64,000 nucleotides of DNA from NCBI GenBank assembly GCA_950295325.1, contig OX485806.1:25918001-25982000 (forward strand), in the 5' to 3' direction. The notes beneath the pieces are model-generated. The model did no database searches. It was not told the DNA's origin and saw nothing but the letters and a program-made list of their open reading frames with translations. This DNA comes from Polytrichum commune (Eukaryota > Streptophyta > Polytrichopsida > Polytrichales > Polytrichaceae). This document shows positions 22,544 to 31,975 of the stretch, piece by piece. The stretch's first letter is position 1, and each line of letters starts with the position of its first letter. The position numbers and the translations under genes were made by a program.

Positions 22544-23508
22544 TACAGTCTAACCTTGATAATGTCACACCATCCGTTCCACCAAAAAGAGTGATATAAA
22601 CAAGGTGTGACATATTTGATAATGTCACATTTTGAAGATTTCTGCATAATGTGATATTATCAAAAAATAGATAGAAAATCAAAATAAAATTACAATGTTA
22701 AAAAGAAAATAACAAATACGAGACTTCAATGTTTTTTAATGTAAAATCTAATTCAAAATTGTGAATAACAACAAGAGCACATCATAATGTGTCATTGAGA
22801 TCAGGTAAAGACCTCTCACTAGAGACAAAGAAGCTTCTAATGTCACATTATTTTGTTGATGTTAAATGTGCAACACCAATTCTAATGAGTTTGTCATGGA
22901 TTTTTTCCATTCCTAACAACTCCAAAGTGTTGAAAATTTGAGAACCTTGGCTAGCCATAAAATTCAAAACATCTTTAGCATATTTTTGTGCATCCCTTAG
23001 CTTCACTACTTTAGATTCATCATCACTGCTATCAACAATCAATGGATCTACTTCCATGGAATCAAGAACATGTTTGCCATCTTGCACTAATTGCACAAGC
23101 TCCTCAGTAGAATATTCCACCTCAAAATCATCTTCACCTTCCATGTTTATGTACTCCAAAGGACAAAGCTTTCCTACAGGCTTGCCTTTGACATCCAAAC
23201 CCAAATTCAATGTGGCGATGAGGGTTGGTGCACGATCAAGTTCCAAGAATAGCATTGCATTTATCACAGGGGCGGCGCATGACCCTTTTGGCTACTACAA
23301 TTTGTCCATCAAACCATCACATACAATCCATCCATACTTGGTATTATCACATTTACACTACGGATTTTGGAAAAAAATAGTGACATTACCAAGGGTGATA
23401 GGGATAGTAACAAGGGAGTTTTACACTATGAAAATCGGTTTCAAACTTTTAGGTGACAATATCAAGGTGTTCTATTAACAAGGGTGACATTATCAAGGTT
23501 AGACTGTA
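22544..23508 (-). mobile_element. Internally deleted pogo/Tigger-like element, TA duplication
   Basis: The element spans 22,546-23,506 (961 bp) and is flanked by TA on both sides. Its ends are near-perfect inverted repeats, CAGTCTAACCTTGATAATGT plus CAC on each side. TA duplication and CAG-type ends are the signature of the Tc1/mariner superfamily, pogo/Tigger branch. A full-length element would be 2-3 kb, so most of the transposase gene has been lost. Confidence 0.9.
22848..23267 (-). pseudogene. C-terminal remnant of a pogo/Tigger-type transposase
   Basis: This 139-codon minus-strand ORF inside the TA-flanked element contains YSTEELVQLVQDGKHVL, an acidic VDSSDDES stretch and LRDAQKYAKDVLNFM. 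Such acidic, helical tails are found downstream of the DDE nuclease in CENP-B/Tigger-like transposases of plants. No DDE residues or CENP-B helix-turn-helix are present, so it cannot act alone. The assignment rests mainly on its position between Tigger-type ends. Confidence 0.5.
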
Positions 23509-23843
23509 GAGCGTTTGTCAAATCTTCTGTCATGACTTAAAAGCCGAAGAAATTTGGAGAGACAACGTCCAGAAGAGGATGACTGTATAAGTAGACACTT
23601 TTAAGTGAACGACCTGACCGATCAATAGCTTTCTTTCAGGACACAAAAGGTGACCCACCAGGATGTACCTTTGACTCTGTCACTCATTGAAGGGAAACAA
23701 TAGACAGACAATGGTCTGCATGTAGAGGTTCGAACTTGAAGAAGATGGATATTGCAGACTTACTAAAGAAAGAGCATGAAGAAAGCCACTCCGGATCAAT
23801 TACACACTGCATCGACATGGAGTTCTGGCTAGAAAAAACTTAC

Positions 23844-25666
23844 ACTGCTGTGAGGCCAAACCCCCCACCCTTAAGCGTCCGTAGTCCGAGTAGTGGGTTT
23901 GGGCTCACATTCCTCCGCGGTATTGGATTTGGACTTGGATGAGTCCATAGTGCAAGGTTCACCCTTCAAGTGGTCTTGGATTTAACTTTGGTCTTTGCTT
24001 CCTTTGTCTTGCCATCGCGAGAGTGCTCCACATTCTCCATTAAGTTGTGCACGTGGTTTATTTTTAAAGAGAGGATGCAAGTGTTAAAAAAAACACTATT
24101 CTCTATAGTCAATCTCAAATACATTTACTTGTGAAAGCCACACATAACACTAACTAGCATAATGTAACTAACTACTTGTCTATGAGCTAATTAGGTAGGC
24201 TATCTACTAAGCTCCTTCATGAACCCATCTCTTTACTTTCTAATTACATAAACCTAGCTCCTTCATAAACCCAGCTTCTTAGCTTCTAACTAAACAAACC
24301 CAGCTCCTTCATAAACCCAGCTCCTTCATGAACCCAGCTCCTTAGCTTCTAACTAAACAAACCCAGGTCCTTCATAAACCCAGCTCTTTACTTTCTAACT
24401 AAACAAACCCAGCTCCTTCATAAACCCAGCTCATTCATGAACCCACAACTTTGTAGTTGTAATCCCCAACTACCTCACTAATTATTCAAGCCCTTAACTA
24501 ATCTTCCTACCTAATTTCCCTAATTCTACTAACAACCCCTTTCTAATCACACAATTCTTCTCTAATCCTAAAATCCTAAAATCCTAGAGAGGAGAGGGGG
24601 AGAGAGAATTTCCTAACTTCACTAAGACTAACTAATCCACACAAGTATATTTTTGCACTCATCACAACATCAAGTGCTCAACTCTTAAACATGGAACTTG
24701 CAACCACGTGTATTCAAAACATGAACTTAAAGTACCACAAATTGGAATCATGAATTAACTTTAAAATCCTTCACGTCAACACTAATTCTACCAAGAGGTC
24801 AAGCCCTCTTCAAGGCTAACAAGCCTTGGCTCTCAAACTAAAAACTAAGCACACACATGTGCTCCAATATGGCTTCCCACACCCACACTTATAACTCGTG
24901 GGGTGCCTTGGAGCACAAAGGAAAGAGAGGATGAGTGAGGGAAGAATGAGGGATTATATAGTAAGCTTGAGGGGGTGAGCACCCTCAAGGCTCACGATAA
25001 GCCCTTGAGATTTCCTCCTACTTAGTAGGCGCCAATCCTATCTTCTAAGCCTTCCTCCCTCAAATGATCAACAAGGATCCTAATTCGAACATTTAACTAG
25101 CCTTGGCTTTCTACCTACCACACTTTACCAAACTTGGGATGTTTCAACCCAAACTTAGCCTCCTTCGCTTTCCGCCGCCATAACTTTCTCCCCTTACTTT
25201 CCCAAATCGTCGCTCACCACTTAATTCAAACCACGATGCTTAACTCGTGATTTGATTGGTGCTTTGAGAATTTGCTTATCCTCCACCTTGCATTCTTCCT
25301 TGGGCCTTCCCCATTAAGTGGCCATGATGAGGTGGTCCACTTGTGCGCTCCATGTGATCCTCCATTCATCCCAATTCGAATGCACTTGCCTCTTGAGTCA
25401 CTTTGGTTGTCTCCATCCATTTGTACTAGCCTACTCACTAACTACTCAATCCAAGTTCTCCTTACCTATCCTCATTCACTCAAATCCTTCCGAAGGTAAA
25501 AACACAATAACAACTCACATCCTAGCCTCTTACAACATGGTACTTCTAAGACTAACATTTCACTCTTTTTATATTTTTGTGAAGTAACATGCTACTTCAA
25601 AGTGCATCAACTAACGTTTCAAGGGTCTAAGACTAAATGTGGGCACCCTTTTGGGCTCACAACTGC
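23844..25666 (-). mobile_element. Solo LTR, 1.8 kb, with ACTGC duplication (family L1S)
   Basis: The LTR spans 23,849-25,661, begins TGTGAGGCC and ends GGGCTCACA, and is flanked by ACTGC at 23,844-23,848 and 25,662-25,666. A relative at 62,583-63,658 has the same end sequences and its own 5 bp duplication. On the minus strand a TATATAATCC motif lies at 24,951-24,960, followed by a pyrimidine-rich stretch, so transcription was probably leftward. No internal retroelement genes are present. It therefore formed by LTR-LTR recombination. Confidence 0.85.
24205..24450. repeat. Tandem AACCCAGCTCCTTCATAA repeats inside the solo LTR
   Basis: At least eight imperfect copies of CCCAGCTCCTTCATAAA or CCCAGCTCCTTCATGAA occur, alternating with TTAGCTTCTAACTAAACAAA. 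The array helps to explain why this LTR is ~740 bp longer than its relative at 62.6 kb. Confidence 0.8.
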
Positions 25667-27146
25667 AACATACATAATCCCCCAAGAACTTGACTCGAAA
25701 AAGGTGCAGTACAACTCGATCAAGGGAGCCAACTCCGGCCAACTCACCAAATCTCGCTACTCCGGCGAAGATTGTGGCTGAAAAAACCCTAAGCTTTCCC
25801 TGCCCGTTGCCAACAACCAGAAATCATCCATTCCCACCTTCGCTAAATGCCGTTGAAACCTCAAAGCTGCACACAAACCTCAAAGCTACACACAACCTCA
25901 AAGCTGGGTCTCCGCTGCGTCCACGAGAGCTTCCGCTAGGGTCACCGCGTCTAGCAAGCTTCCCCTAGGGTCGGAGCCAGTCTTGCGGTCATCGTGCATA
26001 GTCTTCACACGGTGGCATTCGCCGTTCACACGAGAGCCCGAGGTGCTTTACGGCTGCAGGGCAGATTTTGCCCGTGGTAAATACTCAGGTAACATTTGAC
26101 TTTTCTGACCCTTATATTTCCCCCCTCTCTCAAGGGTTTGTTGGCTCTGTTTTTAGACAGAGACTATGCATCAACTTCTCAGTTTCAAAGAGTAAATTTC
26201 CTAACCACTTTGCGTTCACACTTGAATGTTTCATGCTATTTTTGGTCCAATTCATTGAATATGGATGTTAACTATAGTTATATACTTAGTTTTTGCTGTA
26301 GTGGCTACCTAGAATGTATTGAAAAAAATATAGTTAACTATACTAATTGTGTTGTGTATAGTAATGAAGGCTACCATTTGGAGTGACGTGTTGCTATAAC
26401 CTTTTACATGAAACTTTTTTTAGCAACTAAGTTATAGCATATCATTAAGTGCGCCGGCTAACTACTTATTTCATTTGTAATAGATAGGACACTCTCGGTA
26501 AAAGCTATATCAACACGGAATTCCAAGTATTAGCCCAAGTGTAGTTGACAATACAATGTACACTAAATATAATAAGATTTAATGTGTTGGTTCCAGCTTC
26601 ACATGTTCTATAATTGCCCCTTCAACTGTGAAGTAATGTCACTCTTTGAAGTAATGTGATTTACTTCATGGAGTAATGTCATGTATCAAACACATACTCC
26701 TTCACTTTGGTGTATCAATCACTGTGAAGTTCTACTATGTGAAGTTCTACTATTTGCGGGCACATCTACTTAATATCTAAAATTCTTCATGAATGCAGTT
26801 GAGAATCACATTCAAACTTATACACTCATGTCTGATTTGCTCTTCGACATATATTTCTAGGTTTTGCAATGACTTCCTAGTTTATATCTACAAATGTGTC
26901 GCCCAATGGTAAGTATCTAATTAACTGATGAACTACTCACATTATACGATTTTGGTTATTAAATTACATATAACTACATACAATTGTTGTTCACTGTGTC
27001 AACTACATACAATTATTACTCAACTACATACAGTTATTACTTAACTACAGTTGTTGTTCACTGTGTCAAGTAATGCTAATTACTACATCAAGTAACGCTG
27101 TCCATTTTAAGTAACAAGATTTTATTTGCTGAAATACAGATTCAAA
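25667..27146. other. CACTA interior upstream of the SET gene
   Basis: There is no clear gene. 26,120-26,290 matches 61,395-61,560 (GTTTGTTGGCTCTGT, AGACTATGCATCAACTTCT, TTTCCTAACCACTTTGCGTT), a dispersed repeat. From 26,600 to 27,120 the sequence is dense in CACTGTGTCAAGTAATG-type words, and this part probably contains the promoter of the SET/TNP2 arm. Confidence 0.45.
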
Positions 27147-28029
27147 ATGGACGGATCTGCAAGGCGCGCAATGTTGGACCTGGAGCTATGGAACTTGGAG
27201 GAAAAAGAAGCAGACAGACAAAGATTGGTTAAGTATCGATGCCCCTGTAGTATGTGTGCAGGGGGAAAGGTACTGTCTAGAGCAACCATACGGAAACATC
27301 TCCGTCGATACAAACGAGATCCCGCATTCACGAAATCCATATTGGTAAGTGTTATATTTGTGTTCATTCAATTCTATTGTTTTGTAATTGAGGCATTTTA
27401 ATTTTGATGTAATAACGATTCCATTCGTGTAGGCACAAAGAAGACCTTTTGTTGAGGAAGCAGCTAAGACGGCTATGGAAGAGTTTTTTAAAGAGATGAC
27501 AACCCCCACACTTGTCCCTCAAAAGAAAACTTACACTAACGAGGAGCTGAAATTGATGAATTGGAGGGTTGACAAATTCGATGGGCAGTGGTGTGGTGGA
27601 CCCATACCAAAGTTTAGTACTTTCAACTTTCATGATAGAAAGTGGGAAGTTCAAATTTCTAAGTTTTCGTTCATGGGCTGGGGTTTATTTGCAATGGATC
27701 CCGCAAAAGCAGGCGATATCCTTTTGCCATTTGTGGGGCCTCAATACACTAGGACAAAATACCGGAAGATGAAAAGTCTTGTACCCCGCTTCAAAAGCTA
27801 TGTCCTTAAAGTTGAGGATGACATTTACATCGACGGGAGAGTGGAGAGGGGCAATGTTGCAGGATTTATTAATAGCTCCATAGGGCGAGAGGAAATCGGC
27901 AATGTAGTGTGGGAGTATAGTTTGCTTCCAAAGCCTTGGAACAAGAACGAATGGGGTTTTGTTATGACCATTGCATCAAGGGATATAGAAGTAGGAGAAG
28001 AGCTGTATGCATATTACTCCGTGAATTAA
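27147..28029 (+). CDS. SET-domain protein with N-terminal Cys/His motif, encoded inside the CACTA element
   Basis: Two exons (27,147-27,344 and 27,433-28,029) join in phase 0 across an 88 bp GT..AG intron, giving 264 aa without a stop. Residues ~28-60 form a compact Cys/His segment, YRCPCSMCAGG ... IRKHLRRYKRDP, like the CPC-x2-C-x-HL motif in N-termini of plant TNP2-type proteins. Residues ~125-264 are a SET domain: GWGLFA (the GxG S-adenosylmethionine loop), AGDILLPFVG, YIDGRVERGNVAGFINSS, and IASRDIEVGEELYAYYSVN (the A-RDI-x2-GEEL-x2-Y core). The usual Asn-His-Ser is Asn-Ser-Ser here, and there is no post-SET cysteine cluster. SET domains methylate lysines on histones or other proteins; the substrate is unknown. 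It lies ~0.6 kb upstream of TNP2 in the same direction. Exon 1 could instead be shared with TNP2 by alternative splicing. Confidence 0.8.
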
Positions 28030-28621
28030 AATTGTGTTATTTTCTCTAAGATATGTCGCGTACGCACTTCATTGCATATTTGAATATCAACTTGCATTAC
28101 TTGACCTAGTGAACCCCAACTGAATGCAGTTAAAAACAAGTTAACCATTTGCATTCCTTATAACTATAAAAGGTTACTTTGAAGTTTCATGCAATGCAAT
28201 CTTATTGTAGACACATATACCTGATGAAAGTAATAAGGCATGTTGTGTTGGATAGCTTTACTTGATGCAGTAATTTGCAATACTCGACACAGTGAACTAG
28301 TATTGGATGAAGTTGAAAGTGCCAGAAGAGATCATGTGAAAGTAATGGTTCCTCCTGGATTTGTCGTAAACATACAAGGTTACTGGATCACAAAATGTAA
28401 TGATTTCTTATTCCTGATGCAAACACATGTTCAACACCAGGAGGCTTCTTGTGCTGGATAGTAAGATGTCGCCTTTTGCATTACTTGTCGTAGTGAGTAT
28501 CAACTTAATGCAGGTGAAAGGACTAGAAGAGAACATGTGCCAAAAATTTAACCCACTAGATTCAACATGTTGAGACATTGGATTAATAAGAGTAAATGTA
28601 TTGTTTCTTGTTGTTGATGCA
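28030..28621. other. Spacer or intron between SET gene and TNP2
   Basis: A 73-codon ORF at 28,240-28,461 has no recognised motif. The phrase GAAAGTGCCAGAAGAGATCATGTG near 28,315 recurs, diverged, as GAAAGGACTAGAAGAGAACATGTG near 28,515, so the spacer holds a degenerate ~200 bp duplication. Either piece might be an old exon. Confidence 0.35.
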
Positions 28622-29020
28622 CATAGAGGAAGTCAACAATGACATCTACACTGCTAATCGTGACATATGGAATGCGACACAAGAAGGGAGGTACATGACA
28701 GTAGAGGCAAACAATGATACGGGACAAGATGTAGATGGAGACATATTACTAGAATCAAATACGGAAACAGTGGAAGATAGCAGGGAGGGAGTGGAAGTAG
28801 TTCGGATGGTGAACGAGTGTTTCAAGAGGTATGATGGATTGCCCGCACGCGCAAACACCACATCACGCAATGAGGGTATGGAGGAAGAAGACGAAGGTTC
28901 ACAAGAAGACGAGGACGGGATGGCCAACATGGAAGTACCTTTACTTGAAGAGAGCAATGAAGAAAATGACTCAAGTATGGAGGATTTATTGAAAGAAGCA
29001 AGAACTCCGCTCTTCAAGGA

Positions 29021-30003
29021 TAGCTTGTCGCAACCCTTGCTAGCCCCCCTTGACAATCTTACCAATTTTCATTTCTAGCAAAGGTTACGAGCGCTAACCA
29101 TTCGCATTCCACCATGCTAATGGTTAGCTCCTCCTACCCCGGACCATATAGTTCATAGGAGGGAACCAACCCTCCTACTTTACTTTCGGGACTCACCCCT
29201 TAATCAGTAACCCATTCCTAGATGTGGACTTCCATCCATGGAAGTCCAATCCCATGTTGATCATCGCGTTGCCGGAGCAACACTAGAACAACCCGAACCA
29301 TACTAGGCAACTATGGCCTCACATTGGGCCAATGCCCATGGAGGCCGTGCCGTTCGGCCTCGGGTGGGTGAGGCCACACCACCTCACCCATATAAGCCTC
29401 TAGGACTTCACGCGGGGCCCCTACCCCACCGTCAACCAACCTCTTGTCTCTCTACCAAGAGTTGGGGCCAAGTGGACATTGTCCTTTAGCTGCTGGGCCT
29501 AGAACCCCCCAGCAGCTTCAGACCATCATAACTTCCTTGTATGATGTCTGATCATAACAACCAACCACTCCATCCTCATCTACGCTTCACGTAGATGCCG
29601 ATGGACTCCTCACTTGCCCCATTTGAGCAAGTCTTGAGGAAGTTATGCCTGTTTGAACCTTGGCAGTCCCGGGAATCACTCCCAGGCACTGCTGTACCAG
29701 GGCGCTGTCCCGGGACAGCGCCCCACTCAAATGGCCATAACTCCTAGCTCACACCTCCGATTGAGGTGTTCTTGAGCTTTCTAGAATCACCACGCCATGA
29801 GCTACGCATAACTTATGGACTTACCCTTGTGCCTCCTAATCTTCGTGGGTGGGAGGCGTTCCCAACGCCCGGGGCCCTCACCCACACTAGGATCACTTGG
29901 GCCCTCTCACCAACGGCGCCACAAGTCCTGGGTGTCACTCCGGGGTCCCCCTTGTGCCCATGGTGTTTCGGACACTCCTCATGGAGAGGTGCGCGACATA
30001 GCC
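29021..30003 (+). mobile_element. Solo LTR, 973 bp, inside the TNP2 coding exon
   Basis: The insertion spans 29,026-29,998, begins TGTCGC and ends GCGACA (6 bp perfect inverted termini), and is flanked by TAGCT (29,021-29,025) and TAGCC (29,999-30,003), a 5 bp duplication with one change. A TATAAG box lies at 29,391. No retroelement protein is encoded, and the ORF that starts at 29,766 is LTR sequence running into TNP2. Deleting it restores the TNP2 frame exactly. Confidence 0.88.
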
Positions 30004-31172
30004 CCACCAACCGCTTGCAAGCAATCCTAATGCTCCTCAATGTATGCAACATTTTTGGAGTTCCTAACGCATGTGTGGACGAGTTGCTAAAGTTGCTTAA
30101 ACATGATCTACTCCCCAAAGAGAACACTTGCCCTCCTTCACATTACGAGGCCAAGAAATTAGTGAGGAAGTTGGGTTTAAGCTACAACACTATTCATGCG
30201 TGCAATAATGAGCATTGCTTGTTCAGGAATGAACTGAAGGACGCGAAAGAGTGTCCTCAATGCAAAGAATCGCGGTATATTCCCGGTAGTGACCGCATTC
30301 CAGTGAAAGTGTTGCGACATTTTCCTCTTATACCTCGGTTGCTCCGAATGTACCGTTGCAAACGGTTGGCAGAGCTTATGACGTGGCATGTGGAGGGAAA
30401 AAACAATGACAACAAAGTGAGATCGGTAGTGGATTCAAAGGCATGGAAACACGTGGACGCAAGGTGGCCGGACTTTGTGAAGGAGCGAAGAAACCTACGT
30501 TTGGCACTAGCCTTGGATGGTGTCAATCCATTTTCCAACCAGTCTTTAAGTCATTCAACATGGCCAGTGATTTTGTTAAACTACAATTTACCACCATGGC
30601 TAGTTACGAAACGGTTTTTTGTGATGTTAACCCTAATCATTCCCGGAAAAGAAAGTGTGAAAGAGGAGAATATCCATGTGTATTTAGCACTACTTATAGA
30701 GGAGCTTCAAAGGTTGTGGAAAGGCGTGATGGCAATAGATGGATCCGTTTTGGAGAAGGGGAGTTCAAGTGAGGGGAGTATTTATTCCACAAACCCAAAT
30801 TTCAACCTTCGTGCGATTCTTATGTGGAGCATACATGACTTTCCGGCGTATGGGTTGCTTGCCGGACAAGTAACGAAGGGGTATAGGGGTTGTCCCCCAT
30901 GTGGGCCACATGTGTCAACGAGGAGGTCCAAGTCGTTGGGGAAGAACGTTTACCTCGGTCATCGTCGTTACTTGGCAATGCACCATCCGTATAGACGCCT
31001 AAAAAATAGCTTTGATGGAGAAGAGGACCACCGAGGTCCCCCGCGGGTAATGTTTGCACATGATCAATTGCGGTTTGCAAAACAAAGAGAAGACTGGTTG
31101 GCAAGCTCGACTGAAAACAAAGAAGGAGACAAACTGGATCCAATCCACGAGCATGGAGTGAAGAGAAAGAAT

Positions 31173-31975
31173 GCACTCTTTGTATTACCATATTGGAAGG
31201 TACACACTAGCGACTATTGTAATACTTTGTGAAGTAATGCATGTTTATTAAACGTAAACACATTTTACTGTGTGAGGTAATGCATAATGACTAGAGAAAG
31301 TAAGTGTTCACTTATAAATGCATTTTTTCTAATACTCTAATACTTATAGAAGTAATGGTATAGTCATATCGGACAACCATTGTTTCAACACTTTGCAACA
31401 GTTTAATATATGGGAGTAACTTAGGTCTTGCAACAGTTTAATATATGCAGCAACTTAGGTTTTGCACTCTTTGCATTACCATATTGGCAGGTACACACTA
31501 GCGACAATTGTTTTATTTTGTGAAGTAATGTATGCTTATTAGAAGTAAACACACTTTACTGTGTGACGTAACGCATAATGATTGGAGAAAGTAAGTGTTC
31601 ACTTATAAATGCATATTCCATAATACTCCAATACTTATAGAAATAATGGTATAGTCATATCGGACAATCATTGTTTCAACGTTTTGCAACAGTTTAATAT
31701 ATGGCAGTAACTTAGGTCTTGCAACAGTTTAATATATGCAGTAACTTAGGTCTTGCACTCTTTGCATTACCATATTGGAAGGTACACACTAGCGACTATT
31801 GTTTTACTGTGTGAGGTAATGCATAATGACTGGAAAAAGTAAGTGTTCACTTATAAATGCATTTTCCCTAATACTCCAATACTTATAGAAGTAATGGTAT
31901 AGTCATATCGGACAACCATTGTTTCAACACTTTGCAACAGTTTAATATATGGCATTTGACAGACAGTGTACTTAA
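31173..31975 (+). repeat. Triplicated 291 bp unit carrying the TNP2 exon end and splice donor
   Basis: GCACTCTTTG(T/C)ATTACCATAT begins at 31,173, 31,464 and 31,755, a period of 291 bp. Each unit contains the last codons of the TNP2 exon (ALFVLPYWK), a GTACACACTAGCG donor-like sequence, GTGAAGTAATG-type words and CATATCGGACAA(C/T)CATTG. Three nearly identical donors therefore precede one acceptor at 31,998. Confidence 0.9.

Noticed and set aside
26283-26305. TTTTTGCTGTAGTG as a second CACTA right end
   Set aside because: It matches the true terminus only at a few bases and lacks the conserved GACGTGTTTTG core.
29766-31232. A 488-aa protein starting at 29,766
   Set aside because: Its first ~80 codons are solo LTR sequence. 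The true TNP2 exon enters at 30,004 from 29,025.
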